Shown: positions 43,266-56,289 of the stretch, piece by piece
Position numbering within the stretch: position 1 is the stretch's first letter
How the letters are laid out: each line of letters starts with the position of its first letter
NCBI RefSeq assembly: GCF_000283155.1
Contig: NW_004454170.1
Location: 13,310,462-13,374,461 of the forward strand
DNA: 64,000 nt
Source: Ceratotherium simum simum
Lineage: Eukaryota > Chordata > Mammalia > Perissodactyla > Rhinocerotidae
Direction: 5' to 3'
Notes under the pieces: model-generated
Databases searched by the model: none
Told to the model about the DNA's origin: nothing
The model's input: only the letters and a program-made list of their open reading frames with translations
Position numbers and translations under genes: made by a program

Positions 43266-45489
43266 TTACCAATTCTATGACCTACATGCTATAATATCCA
43301 GGATTTATAACCACTTTCTTGTGCTCCTACATAACTTTATTTGTATTTCTAAAATGACATTTCACACTTACCAATATCCATCTTTCCCACTAGGCCATAA
43401 GCTTCTTAAAGTTCCAGAATGATTACCTTTTGTTCATTTCATAGCCTTTTTCACAGCTAGTATATTTTCTTTTTTTACATGACTGGTGCTGTAAATCTGC
43501 TTTTTGAATTCAGCTTAAGAGTACTGTCTTCTTCTAACGGCCCCTTTGCCGTCATATCTCTGTTTTCCAACTCTTATCACTATAGCATTATGATCATTCC
43601 AGTCTCCATCGCTTGGAATCCAGATGTCAAAGAAGCATGCTATGTGACAGCTCAGACAAAATTATTACTAATTTATTTTCCAGTAGCCAACAACATGAGT
43701 AATTTCCACACAACTACTTGAGTGAAAGCGAATTGTGGTACTATAGTAACTCAGTGTGACAAATACTTGAGAATTGGGAAATTCAGAGAGTGGGAGCAAA
43801 GTCTGGGTGTGGTTAAGGATCACAGATAGGTGGGACAGGAGGGAAGTCTTCCAAGAGACACTGTGGAGGACTTTTCATTGAGTCATTCCAAAGCAGAAAC
43901 ACCAGGCTCTTTAAAGATACTGAGTATAATGCAGTTTTGGCTGATTGTATAACGTTGCAAAATAATCCTTGTAAAATTCTTTCCCTGCAATGGTAGCTAA
44001 TACCTGTCAAAAGGATTAAGAAGCAAGACATTTGCAATGAATTGCCCTAATGAAGCTTTTATTAAGCTTGATATGGAAAAGCCATTTAGAAGCTTAAAAT
44101 AAAACACAACATTTCCCCCCTCTCTTGATCCTTTTTGTTGATCCCTTATGAAACCACACACCAGAGGATCTTTACGTCACTGGGGGCTCAATAGATGTTG
44201 ATTGAAGGAACTCATGAATGTCACTGCTTATATTAGAGCATGTTCTGCCTCTCCTTTGGACTAGAAAGGAGGGCCTTGGTATTTACAAGTCCCTGGGTTC
44301 TTTGTATGTGTCAGTTAGACCTCAAGAGTGAAGGGATGGAGAAGGGAGGTGAAACGAATGGTTATTTCTTTATTCTTTTATTCGTAGTCTGTTCTTTCTG
44401 CAAAGGAAACCTTTACGGTAGGGGCATTGATGGAAGCCAGATCCTTTTTCCCCCCAAGACCTCCTTGAAGTAGTTTATTGAGGAGCTGTGCCCTTTATGG
44501 AGGCCAACTCAAGGTCACAGACATGCACCCCAGGATCCTTCCAGGCTTTGGCCAACACTCCCACCATCCATCCACATTTATTGAGTACCAAGTGGATACC
44601 AGGTACTTATTCTCATTAAAGCAAAACAAACATAAGCAAAACCAAAATAAGACAAAACAGCAAAATAGGTTTTATTATTACTTTCTTTACAAATAAGGAA
44701 ATTTCAATAGCTTTTCTTGTGAAAATGGCAGGAGCAGGATTTCAGCTTACATATGTCTGAAAATTACAGAAGTAGATTCCTTTTAATATTATATTCCAAG
44801 TTCTAATGTTGAATTACTATAAGGACCAAGAAAGCTTTGAGTCTTTAAAAAATTTTCCAGTTTAAAAGATAGATATGTCTTCTTCGTTCAATGATGGGCT
44901 GTCATAATGAATTCAGCAGAATATATGACAAGTAACTCTAAGCCTCTAATTTTCCATTTTATTTAATTGTAAAAATATTTTAATTGATAAGAGAAAAATA
45001 TTCACCTACAATTTTACGACCCTAATACAACTATTTACATTCTTACATATTCTCTTCCAGATTTTGTCCCTAGGCAATTAAAATTTTACAAATATTTTCA
45101 AGATCAATAATAATTTATATTTTTAATTTTTTTACTTATTGAATTAGCAAACATGTTTATCATTTCTTCATAATTGTCATGTTAATTCTTGTATAATACT
45201 CCACGTACTTGAGGTATCATAATTTAATTTCATTGAACTATTTCTCTTTTGTAAGACTATTTTTTTGGCTATTTTGTAATAAAAATGTGCATTTAGCATT
45301 TTTCTTCTATTAAAGAAAACTGGAGGGCTCTATACAGAAGATATAAGTAACTTGGACTTTTTTGTATGTTCGGAGGTTGGAAGCGGCAGTCATGGAAACC
45401 GCTTGAGCTTCAGCACCATAAATGTAAACTTTGGGTCCCAAAGAAAAATTTTATATCATGCAGCCTATAATTAACTGTTCCCCAAAACG

Positions 45490-45797
45490 TTTTTTTTTTT
45501 TTTTGTGAGGAAGATCAACCCTGAGCTAACATCCATGGCAATCCTCCCCTTTTTGCTGAGGAAGACTGGCCCTGAGCTAACATCCATTGCCAATCCTCCT
45601 CCTTTTTTTCCCTTTTTCTCCCCAAAGCCCCAGTAGATAGTTGTATGTCGTAGTCGCACATCCTTCTAGTTGCTGTATGTGGGATGCGGCCTCAGCATGG
45701 CCGGAGAAGCGGAGCGTCGGTGCGCGCCTGGGATCTGAACCCGGGCCACCAGTAGCAGAGCGCGCGCACTTAACCGCTAAGCCACCGGGCTGGCCCC
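45490..45797 (-). mobile_element. ERE SINE, minus strand, near-consensus
   Basis: Poly-T at 45490, then the reversed ERE body, ending CACCGGGCTGGCCCC. CCCAAAAC flanks both ends. Little divergence from the other ERE heads, so a young copy. Confidence 0.95.
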
Positions 45798-46069
45798 TTC
45801 CCAAAACATTTTATAATATTTTATGGAGTCTCCTCTTTCAGTGGCCAGTGTATAATGTTAGTCTGTTTAAAAGAAATAGCCTCTCATTGTCCTAATTTCT
45901 ATAAACTCCCTGACCCTGTATATCACACTTCTTAGGGTATATTTTTCCTTAAATCTGTCTGATTAACTGTAAAAGTGATATTGAACATGCCTTCATAATG
46001 AAATTAAATTTAGTAAATACCAGTGGTATACCCTTAGGGCTAGTCTTTCTATTCTGTCTTCACAATTTA

Positions 46070-46271
46070 TTTTATTTTATTTTTATTTTTTTGTCGAAGA
46101 AGATTTCCCCTGAGCTAACATCTGTGCCAGTCTTCCTCTATTTTTCGGTATGTGGGCCGCCAGCACAGCATGGCCACTAACAGAGCAGTGTAGGTCCACA
46201 TCTGGGAACCAAACCCAGTCTGCCGAAGCGGAGCATGCTGAACTTAACCACTAGGCCACCAGGGCTGGCCT
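46070..46271 (-). mobile_element. ERE-related SINE, divergent subfamily, minus strand
   Basis: A (TTTTA)n tail, then 'CCTGAGCTAACATCTGTGCC', but the centre reads 'TGTGGGCCGCCAGCACAGCA' rather than the usual AACTAGAAGG block. It ends CACCAGGGCTGGCC. An approximate CACAATT direct repeat lies on either side. Confidence 0.85.
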
Positions 46272-46494
46272 CACACAATTATTATTTTAAATGATGATAT
46301 TTTATTTCAATTTTTACTTAAGTATGCTCTATTACTGACCTCTATACAAGTTGTTTCCAGTTCTTTTGCTTATGATTAGTGCTGCAATAAACTCTTTTTT
46401 TCATGTAGCTTGTATTGAATTTTAACTTTAAAATAAATTATTAGGAGTGGGAACATCTTTATGACTCTTGATACACTATTGTCAAATTATCTTG

Positions 46495-46600
46495 CTGTCT
46501 AGAATGTAAATTAATCAAAGACAAGGAAATTGTCTCATATGCATTTGTATCCCCCTCACCTAGCAAAGGACTTGCACATAAGAAGTGCTTGATGAAATAT
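46495..46600 (+). repeat. L2-type LINE 3' end relic
   Basis: 'agaatgtaaattaatcaaag', 'ctcacctagcaaaggacttg' and 'agaagtgcttgatgaaatat' resemble the L2 3' end. Confidence 0.45.
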
Positions 46601-49600
46601 CAAGTTAAATTTAATGAAACATAGAATTGTCATCAGCATGACAGTCATTTTTAAAATTATTTTTTTCCCATCCCAACAATGGAAATGAGTCGGTACTTAG
46701 ACACACATTCCTTGTATTCTTCCACCTGACAGCATGCGTTGAACGATCCCAGAACTCAGAAAACTTACGATCGGCCCTCCATAGCCCTGAAAACAAAAAC
46801 TGCTTTCTGCTTTGATTCTTTCTTTTTTCTTATCTTAAAGTATATTGCTAGATACGAAAGTTAGCAGATAAACACAGAAGGTCAAAGTTGAGGCAAGTAG
46901 CCAAAAACTAATTTCTTTCCCGACACCCTTTTTCTCTTCACTGCTTCTTGTAGAAGAGGAATGTGGGGGCCTTAAGAATTAAAGAAGCAAAAGGCCAAAA
47001 AAGATAAGTCTTCATGTAAATAGTGACAGAATCTTGCACAGAACCATCTATCTTATGTCTGGTAGAAGGCAGGTAGGCATACCAGAGGGGAAAAAGCAGA
47101 GTAATTTATACAAATGCCAGTAAAACTGAAATTAGGATTGTTTAAAACTTGTGAGAAACCAATTAACTATTTTGTGGCTCTGTTTTTGGATCCAAAAAAT
47201 TAGTTTAACACGGAAAAGTAAAGAAACTAAGTATTGTGTAATGTAATGATCTGGAAAAATCAATATTTTTTTGAGCAACAACTCATTTCGCACCCCCATT
47301 TGCTTTCCTGTGAGAGACTGGTTTGTTGAAATAAGATTTTAATAAGCTCTTAGCAAAGAAAAACCTGGTTGGCACCCAGGCACTCTGCATGATAAAGAAA
47401 GGTAGAAGGAAGCACAGGGAGTGACTGTTGGGTTAGGGGGAAAAGGGAGAGAGAGAAAGGGATGTCTGATGGGGTGATGGGGGGCAGAAGAGGGGATTTA
47501 GATAAACAACAACTAACTGAGATTTATTAAGTATGTGCTGTGTAGTGTGCAATGTAATTCCTCCTTTCCCTGTTCCTTATACAATATTTAATAAATCCCA
47601 CAATGTTCACACAAGCTTTTGGTACCAATGGATTTGTTAAGTAGATCTTTTTTGAGAGATCTATCTATAGCTATAAATGATATAGATATAGATGATATAC
47701 ATGGAGATAGTCATGGCTGGCACTGGGCAGAACCAAAAGCTACATATGGACCACTCTAAAATTTTATCTCTAGAAAACTGAATAATGAGATGACATTCTA
47801 TACATAAAATGTTAGGAAAAGGCACATCTTTATCAGAGCTGCTTATAGTTACCAGGAGGGGTAGGTACTGACAACATGAATAGATCTTCTCGATTAAGGA
47901 ATAAGTAGAGGTAACCAAAGTGTTTGAGAGAACATCTCCAACCTGCGAGACGACATGGAGGACAGTGGGCAAATCCCTGCCCTCTCCCCTGGGGCCTCTG
48001 TCAGGTGCAGAGTCTTGGCTGGGCTGATTCTTGGCCTGTCCCATGCAGCAATTCTAGAGTCCTGGGTTGAGGTATACAAGGACCAGAGAGATAACAATGT
48101 ATTTTTTTGTTTATATTTTGTTTTATCGTTGAACAAAAGAGTAGTTAATCATGATGAAAAGAAAACAATTCTAACAGCAAGTGAAAGTTTTGAAATGTAG
48201 AAGGGAAAAGGTAAGAGTGGCCGTTTGTTCATGGATTACAACCAGTTTCTTCTTCTTTGATGGTGATTCTTATAAATGATGCACTGTTATAAACCGGAAA
48301 GAAGTCTGGCGGCCAGAGTGACTCACTGAAGGGGTAATGGGAAGTTGGTCAAGAAACTACAACTTTCGGGTAACAGGTCACTTTATATCTTCTGATTTGA
48401 GCTGCTATTCCTCTCCCTTCGCTCTTCGAGTTTCACCTGAACATCCTTTATCTGTTTCATTGCATCAAGGAAAGTTGGGTTCAATTCTAATTTTTTCAAG
48501 CCTCTTACAGGAAGCAAACCTATGAATCAAAGACCCACTGGGGTGACCTAGTCGCTAATCCAGGCTTCCTGCCATTGGCAACGCACCAAATCTTTCACTC
48601 CTTCAGAAGATTGCTTTTTAGAAGCTTCTAGTACTAATTATTTGCAGCTGTTGCTGAGATTTTTGTGACAACGGATGGGCTCACCCTAGGAGTCCAACAG
48701 AGTGACCAGCATCTATGGGGTTATTGACTGCATTTGATGAAAACCAAAGGCAGAGGGAGTATAAAAGTTATATGAGGGGAATCCTAAGAGAAATCTCAGA
48801 AACATCTCAGTAGAAAAGTACATTTTGCCTAAAAGCAGCCAATTCCAGAACTGCTAATGTCAGTGAGAAAGTACCAGCAGGGAATTGTAGAACATAATAA
48901 AAAGTAACAATCAGTGAGGGAGGTTTAAGGAAGGAAACAATGAGTCACCACACTGAGACTTGGATCTTGGAAGGTAATTGCTCTCCAGGGTGGCAGGTTG
49001 GAGGTGGGGGACAACCCAGTCCCTTTTATAGTCCACGAACAACAGTAGTAAGTGGACACTTAGATCTGGTAGCAACATCAGGATATGAACAGGACAGAGC
49101 TGAGCAAGGAAAGGAGGCGAACACACACTGAGACCTAATGAGGTGGAGCGCCATCTGGTGGACATCTGACCCCCTACCCCGCCCCTGAAATACATGCCTA
49201 TCACAGACCTTCTCAACAGACAAAAGAGAATTAGGAGAGTCAGGAGAGGTGTCTTTTTTTACTTTATATTTTTGAGACAAGTCTGTTTGACTGAACAGTG
49301 CCTCAAAGGGTCATGTTTTAATTAATAAATTTTTTATGACATTTATGAGTTTTTTCTTGTATTTTAAAACATTTATATATTTTCAAAAATATAAATTTTA
49401 TAGTTCATGTCAAGACAGACTGGGCAACTCTATTTCAGTCATTCAGGGAACAGATGTTAGAGTTAAATCATTCTTCTTAGTCAGTTCTTGTATGGTCCAT
49501 ACAAGAGTTAGGGAGTTAGCAAATAATATCCTGAAATAAATGATGAGCAGAGAAATTTACGTTTTTTTTCAAAAGTTAAGTTGCATTAAATAAGTAATCT

Positions 49601-50964
49601 TCCATAAAGTGGAATCTCCCATAACTCACCCTTGACTTGTAGGGTTTACAGTCATAGAGCTGGAGAGGGACTGTTCTCTACTGCACATCAAATTATGTCC
49701 TGAGTCTCTCTTGGTTTTCTAATTATGCTGACTTTTGAATCTAATACTTTCTTCCCTTAAGAGAGCCCCCTCTCTCCTCCCCTTAGGCATCAATGTCCTG
49801 AGGCTCAGTCAAAGCCATCTGATCAAAAGCTGGTCAATGAAAAGGAAATGAGTAAATTCAACTATACAGCTAATAAAAATTTGTGTTACCTCTCTCAGCT
49901 GAATTTGAATTTTAATAAAAATCACAAAGTCCCCTTAAAAATATTTCTAAAGCAATTTCTCAGACAAAACCATTATAAGGACTCAAAATTTTATTTCAAG
50001 CCTGCTGCAAAGGAAAAGATCTCTGAGAAAACCGGTTGAATGATGTATCTCCTGGCAGAGATATTTACTAGGAAAGCAGACAGCTTAAACTCATATGTAT
50101 TTAGATTAGATAAGACAATAAAGGACTGTAGTCCAAGATCATTAGACTCTTTGAGGAACCAAAGATCACAAGTTATTAGGTTCCTCTCAGGGCTGAGCGA
50201 CAAGGGGTGAGGTTTGCAGAAGTGGCTCTTAAACTCATTGAAATCTATGTATCAAGTAGAATTCTAATTATTTTTCAGAAGGAGCAGCTAATCACAGCAG
50301 ATCATAGACTTCTGTCCCAGCTCGAGACTAGGACTATTTTCGTCCTCATATGTAACCTGGATATTTTTTTCATACTTTTCCTTGACTTGCTTTTTCAGAC
50401 ATTAGAAAAAGTCCAATTAAAGAAGAGAAAAATAGATTTTAAAAACAGCATGGAAACTCATAACTGCAATTACGTCAGCCTTTGTCTGAGTGAATTTAAT
50501 AAGCTAGGCTTCACACCTCACTTTTTAGCTTCGGGAAAAGGAACCACGTCTAGCTTCTAACCAATTCAGCATGAAGCAGAGAATTAGGAGCAGATTTGAG
50601 TAAGGTTTCTGACTATTGGGACTGGAACTTATACAATAATAAAATAGGGCACAAGAATGTAAAGTTGGAGACAAATCCAGATATAATAGAACACTTCGTA
50701 AATGTAAATAAATTTAAATATACTACCTTGTACCTATTATGTAGGCATATTTAGTAAAAACAGAGTAAACAAAATGAAAACACATAGACGAGGTGTTTGA
50801 TTTGTTCCACACAAGCTTTAAAAAGGTATTCTGTTGTACTGTGAACTAACAGGGAAATATGGATTCATAATCTAATTGGTGATCTATCATAAACTTTTGA
50901 AAAGCTGTTGAAAACTGCTCCTGTGGATAAGAAGAATGTTATATGAAAATTCCTATAATAAAGT

Positions 50965-51125
50965 AACCCACATCTAGGTTCTGCCAATCACTGTGCGAAT
51001 TATTTAACCTCTCTGCCAATAATACCTCTTCGCCAAGGATGTTGTAGTGATCCACATGGGTTAATGCATATAAAGCACTTGGAACAGTACTAGCTACCTA
51101 GTGAACACTGAATGAAAGCTACCCT
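50965..51125 (+). repeat. MIR SINE relic
   Basis: 'attatttaacctctctgcca', 'gggttaatgcatataaagca' and 'cttggaacagtactagctac' in MIR order. Confidence 0.5.
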
Positions 51126-52089
51126 TGATTATCACTGATGTTTTTATTAGATGAGTTTGAGTTACTTGACGTGATACCAGATTCCATTGTAAAAAGACTG
51201 TCTTCAGAGACTTAACAGACTATCGTATGGAAGACTATGACATTTTCCAATAGAAAATGGTTTAAAGCAGAGAAGGAAAAATGTAGGTTGGAATCAGAAG
51301 AGTTCCCTGGTACATTGTACAATTTTGTCACAGAATCTCATGTAGTTTCTCCCAATTCCTGAACCCCATGCAACCCTCCAACCCCCATCATCCACCTGGG
51401 TCAAACCTGGATACGAAGCTCTGCTACTTCAATGTTTTTTTAACAAAAAATATAATCTGTACATACAGCATTTTTATAAGTTTGTGAACATTTGTGACAA
51501 TTGCTCAAGAAGTAGAAAAGGGATTCCTTTGTGTTCAGTCACTCCTGCCAATTCATTGGTTCTCTCCTCCATTTTCCACAGCCTTCCAAAGTATTTTATG
51601 AAATGAGTATGATGATAAATAATTAGGGCCCATATATGATCAAATAACAACTGTTCAAATGGGTTGCTAGAAAGTTTAATGCTAAATTTATGGCTTAATT
51701 GTAACAATAGTCTTTTGAGTCATATAAGTGTTTTTGTAAAGTGGCATGTAATTCAAATGCTTCAATAAAATAAATTCTCTGATAAGAAATAAAAAAAACA
51801 TAGGAGATACATTCAAATAGATTTTATAAACACCACTCATTATCTTGTCTGCTGTATTAAATTAATGTGAACAGTAAATACTTTATGAGAAAGCAAATAT
51901 ACTAAAATGCTTATGATATGAATGTAAAAGTCACAACAACGTCCAGTCAGTATCCAAATGATAGCCTACAATCAGAGCTGGGAAGGGAAAACTATCATAA
52001 CTGTTACAAAAACATTACTGGAATAAATCAGAAATGTGAGGCCAGTTAATGTCTTCACATGGAAATTGACAAAGAGAAAACTTGTTTTC

Positions 52090-52400
52090 TTTTCTTCCTG
52101 GGCACATGGCTGGATTGCATTTACCCACATTCTTTACAATTAGATGGGGCCACGTGACTGTAAGGGATCACAGGCAGAAGTGATGTATACCCCTTTCATT
52201 TCGCCCAAAGTGGCGGACTTGGTCCTAGATGATGGCAAGCCACCACAAGGAAGATCCCTGAATGACCATAGATTGGAGGCCTCCTCTCCTATTCCCTGTA
52301 TTAGACTGTGCCATGCACAAGAAATAAACTTTAACTGTGTTATAGAAATTTGAGAGGTTTTGGTTGTTTTTTTTTTCAAATAGCAGTTGGCATAGTGTGA
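52090..52400 (+). repeat. Old dispersed repeat, same family as 41550-41940
   Basis: 'ggggccacgtgactgtaagg', 'gcagaagtgatgtatacc' and 'gaaataaactttaactgtgt' place it with the earlier copy. Confidence 0.4.
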
Positions 52401-52579
52401 CTAATACAGAAATCTTACAAAACTGGTAAAATGTAAACTGATTTTCTTCCAGGGAAGTAGAGCACACCCTTAAGATAAAAAGGTGTTCCATGACACATTA
52501 CATTTTTTTCTCTTAACACTTTAAAACACTTTCACCCCACTCTCTTGTTTGCATGGCTTCTGAGGAGAAGTCAGATATA

Positions 52580-53245
52580 CAGTAGTCCACCCATATCTGA
52601 GAGGGATACTGTTCCAAGACCCTCAATGGATGCCTGAAACCGCGAATAATACCGGACCCTATATATACTATGTTTTTTCTTATACATACATACCTATGAG
52701 AAAGTTTAATTTATAAATTAGGCATGGTAAGATATTAACAGCAATAATTAATAATAAAATAGAACAATTATAACAATATACTGTAATAAAAGAAGTTATC
52801 ATAGATCTTAGCAACTTCGGCACACAATTATTTTTTTTCTTATTAAATTGAGAACTTGCACGTTTCCGCTTAAAGGAAGCACTTTACAGCTTCTCTTTGG
52901 CATATCTGAATTGCCAGCATTGCTCCTCTTGTACTTTGGGGCCATTATTAAGTAAAATAAGTGTTACTTGAACCAAGCACTGTGACAGGGAAAGTCGATC
53001 TGATAACCGAGACGGCTATTAAGTGACTAACAAGCGGGTAACGTATACAGGGTGGATACGCTGGACCAAAGGGATGATTCACGTCCTGGGTGGGATGAAG
53101 TGAGATGGTGCAAGCTTTCATCACACTACTCAGAATGGTTTGCAATTGAAAACTTAAGAATTGCTTATTCCTGGAATTTTTTACTTAATATTTTTGGGCT
53201 GCGATTGACCACAGTAACTGAACCATGGATAAGGGGGACTACTGT
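52580..53245. mobile_element. Tigger-type (pogo/Tc1-mariner) non-autonomous DNA transposon
   Basis: Begins CAGTAGTCCACCCATATCTG and ends with the inverse form, CATGGATAAGGGGGACTACTG. TA target duplications sit at 52578-52579 and 53246-53247. The body contains 'CCTGAAACCGCGAATAATAC', typical of this group. No transposase frame remains. Confidence 0.88.
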
Positions 53246-53289
53246 AATTCTTTCTTTATTCCTCTGTAGGTAAGGGGTTATTTTTCCCT

Positions 53290-54900
53290 CTGGCTTCTTT
53301 CAGGAATTTTTTTTTTCAATACAATATGCCTAGGTGTAGTTTTTTTTTGGCATTTATCCTGCTTGGTGTTCTCTGAGCTTCCTAAATCTGTGGTTTGGTG
53401 TCACATGAATTTGGGGTAATTCTCAATCATTATTATTTCAAATATTTCTTCTGTTCCTTTCTATCTTTCTTTTTTTCCTAGTATTTTGTAGTTGCCCCAC
53501 AGTTCTTGGATATTCTGTTCTGTTCTTTTCAGTTTTGGAGGTTTCCATTGATATATCCTCAGGCTCAAAGATTCTTTCCTCAATTGTGTCCAGTCTACTA
53601 AAAAGCCCACCAGACACATTCTTCATTTCTGTTACAGTGTTTTTGGTCTCTACCATTTCTTTTCAGTTCTTTCTTAGAATTTCCATCTCTCTGCTTACGT
53701 TGCTCATCTGTTCTGGTATGCTGTCTACTTTATCCATTAGAGCCCTTCGCATATGGATCACAGTTGTTTTAAATTCCAGGTCTGATAATTTCCAACATCC
53801 CTGCCATATCTTGTTCTGATGCTTGCTCTGTCTCTTCAAACTGTGTCTTTTGCCTTTTACGATATCTTGTCATTTTTCCTTGATAGCCAGACATGATGTA
53901 TTAGGTAAAAGAGACCGCTGTAAATAGGCCTTTAGTAATGTGATGGTAAGGTGTGGGGGGAGGGGAAGTGTTCTGTAGTCCTATGATTAGGTCTCATTCT
54001 TTTAGTGAGCCTGTGCCTCTGCCCTGTGAACTTCACAAGTCCTTTTCTGTTTCCCCCACTCCCACCCCCTTACATGGAACAGGACCACTAGAGCTGGCTG
54101 GAGTTGGGTATTTTCCTTCCCCTGGGTCAGTTAGCTTCTTTTTTTTTTTTTAATTTTATTTATATATTTTTTTCCCCCAAAGCCCCAGTAGATAGTTGTA
54201 TGTCATAGTTGCACATCCTTCTAGTTGCTGTATGTGGGATGCGGCCTCAGCATGGCCAGAGAAGTGGTGCGTCGGTTTGCGCCCGGGATCCGAACCCCGG
54301 GCCACCAGCAGCCGAGCGCACGCACTTAACCACTAAGCCAAGGGGCCGGCCCAGTTAGCTTCTGATAAAACCCCAGCAGGTTAGGATCTGGTTAAATAGT
54401 TTCTCCTGAGGGCAGACCTGTTAAGAACAGAATGTTCTGGCATATTTCAAAATGGTTCCTTTTCTTCTCCCTCTGCCAGAAGCTCAAGGGGATTTTTCTT
54501 CAATATTTACTGTGAGAATCTGGTCAAGCTGCTGAAGGTAAAACTCACAAAATTATGGTGGCCCCCTTATGACTGAGTCCCCCTGGAGTTTTTAACTCTC
54601 AGACTTGTCCAATCTGAGCCTCCAGCAATTCATCAGTTGCAGTTCTGGTTTTCCTATCCTGGCATTGGTTTCCATGAAGGTTTCACCTCATGGGTTTCTG
54701 CTCTCCTAAGTTGTGATTCTCTGTAATCACCTATTGGTCTCTCCAATTTCGGGCGTAGTGGTTTGCCCTCACTTCTCTTATGGATCTAAGAAGAGTTGAC
54801 TTTTCAGTCTCTTTAGCTTTTTACTTGTTGTTAGGATGGAGTGGTGACTTCCAAGATTCTTACATGCAGAACATCCCATTACATTACATTTTTTTAAAGT
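53290..54900 (-). mobile_element. Old LINE-1 (L1M-type) 3' region, minus strand, split by an ERE
   Basis: Reads as reverse-complement L1 text ('atgcctaggtgtag', 'ttctctgagcttcctaaatc', 'ttcttggatattctgttctg', 'catccctgccatatcttgtt', 'aataggcctttagtaatgtg'). The same element resumes after the SINE at 54138-54351 with 'gttagcttctgataaaaccc'. Edges are approximate; the right end may be shorter. Confidence 0.7.
54138..54351 (-). mobile_element. ERE SINE, minus strand, nested in old LINE-1
   Basis: Poly-T tail, then the reversed ERE from CCCCAAAGCCCCAGTAGATA to the AGGGGCCGGCC head. CAGTTAGCTTCT at 54126-54137 is duplicated after the element (54352-54363). Confidence 0.95.
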
Positions 54901-55731
54901 ATTATTTACATTATTTTTGTGAGGATACCAGGAATATTTACTTGCCATAAATTTTTGGATTCAGGAGCAAAGCCAGTCTCTAACATAAAGGAAAGAAGTC
55001 TGGAGACAGAGTCTTTGAGTGCTAGTGTTCTAAGCAGAAGACTCTTCCCCAAGACAATCTCCTTTGGTCTCCATCTTTGAATATATCATCAGAGCTTTCC
55101 AAAGGGCCCAGCACTTTAAGATGATCTCTGTTATTTTGGGGACAGCATAGTCAAAAGGAAATTGCTCTGACAGGGGATCCAAAAACAAAACTGCAAACTG
55201 CTAAAGATTTATACACTAAAATAAAAAATTCTCCATAAAGAGCCATGCCACTTTGTCCTCAGAATCATGTCCAAGAACTCAGTATGGAATATAAGGTCCC
55301 TCATGTTCTGGCATTTGTTTACGGTACAGCCTTTTGTCTTTCCATTCTCCTCTATCAATCTACACCGGCTGTACTGAACCTTTTGCAGTTTCTTCAGTTT
55401 TCCATGTTCTTTCTCAATTCCACTCTTCTTTGTTCTTGTTGTTTCCCATCTTAGAGCTGGTAAAGATCTTTCTTACTTTCCCCATGGCTGGTAAGCTGAA
55501 CAGAGATTCAAGGAGGCAACTGATTGTGATGAAGGAAATGGCAATCTGAGAAGATTCAAAGAAATGTGGTTAGTAGTTCTACTTTTTTAGTCTCCTCTTA
55601 GATATTCTTCCACCTGGAAGACACCTGGTTAGTCGCTTCATCTATGTCCTCCTATACCCCTGTATATGCCAACGTCTTTCAGTTGTGCACTTTACTCCTC
55701 AGTGTACCCCCGCCCCCCACAACCCTCAACA

Positions 55732-55732
<1 letters not shown>

Positions 55733-55769
<37 letters not shown>

Positions 55770-55780
55770 CACACACGCAC
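55733..55780. repeat. CA dinucleotide microsatellite
   Basis: About 17 uninterrupted CA units followed by CCCC and ACACACGCACG. Confidence 0.95.
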
Positions 55781-55784
55781 GCCC

Positions 55785-55880
55785 TTGACTGTGAGCTGCT
55801 TGAGAACAGTGCTCATATCTTGTCCATCCCTGTTCTCTCTCAGGCCTCAGTGCCTAGAAATTTGTTGAATGATTAAATGA
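55785..55880 (+). repeat. L2-type LINE 3' end relic
   Basis: 'tgactgtgagctgcttgaga', 'agtgctcatatcttgtccat' and 'atttgttgaatgattaaatg' follow the L2 3' end. Confidence 0.6.
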
Positions 55881-56289
55881 ACGTACCTACCACTGTCACC
55901 AAAATAAATAGCTGCAATGGCCCCACTCTTCTGCTTTTTCTGCTCCAGGCTACACGTCACTTTTTTGGCGACTTTTCTTTTTGAGGCTACCATTGACATT
56001 AACTTAAAATTTATATCTTCTGTATTAAAATGCATAAGAAAAAGGAATATATGGTGTATTTTATCCACAGAATTCTGTTCTGGCCTCTGGGCCACTGTAC
56101 TTATTACTCATTGACTTTAACAATGGCAAACTTTTTTTCTATTTTTTTCCATGAGAGCAATTCAGAGAAAAATTAAAATGGTTATGATTTGCATTTTTGA
56201 ATTAAAAATAAAAAGCTATTGAGAAAAAATGTATATTCATATAACTCAGCGTATTATTCAAAGAGAACTGTCGAAAAAAGGGTACTACT

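Larger units (their letters stand above)
38195..45489. other. Upstream intergenic region, repeats only
   Basis: No exon with splice borders, no homology to a known protein and no RNA gene. It holds MIR relics (39200-39365, 42490-42700, 43045-43265), a CA repeat (40448-40485), an unnamed repeat at 41550-41940, and unassigned AT-rich sequence. Open frames of 60-117 codons are at chance level. Confidence 0.5.
46272..52089. other. Intergenic region without genes
   Basis: An L2-like 3' end at about 46495-46600 and a MIR at 50965-51125; otherwise unassigned. Open frames (for example 47661-48044 minus, 50207-50560 plus) have no domain, no splice logic and ordinary composition. Confidence 0.45.
54901..56289. 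other. Intergenic, microsatellite and L2 trace only
   Basis: Contains a CA microsatellite (55733-55780) and an L2-like end (55785-55880); the remainder is unassigned. Confidence 0.45.

Noticed and set aside
50207..50560. 117-codon open frame in the intergenic region
   Set aside because: No domain, no splice logic, average composition; chance length in AT-rich DNA.
40448..55780. CA-rich tracts considered as possible array-type repeats
   Set aside because: Simple dinucleotide microsatellites with no spacer pattern; this is a mammalian genome, so CRISPR is not expected.
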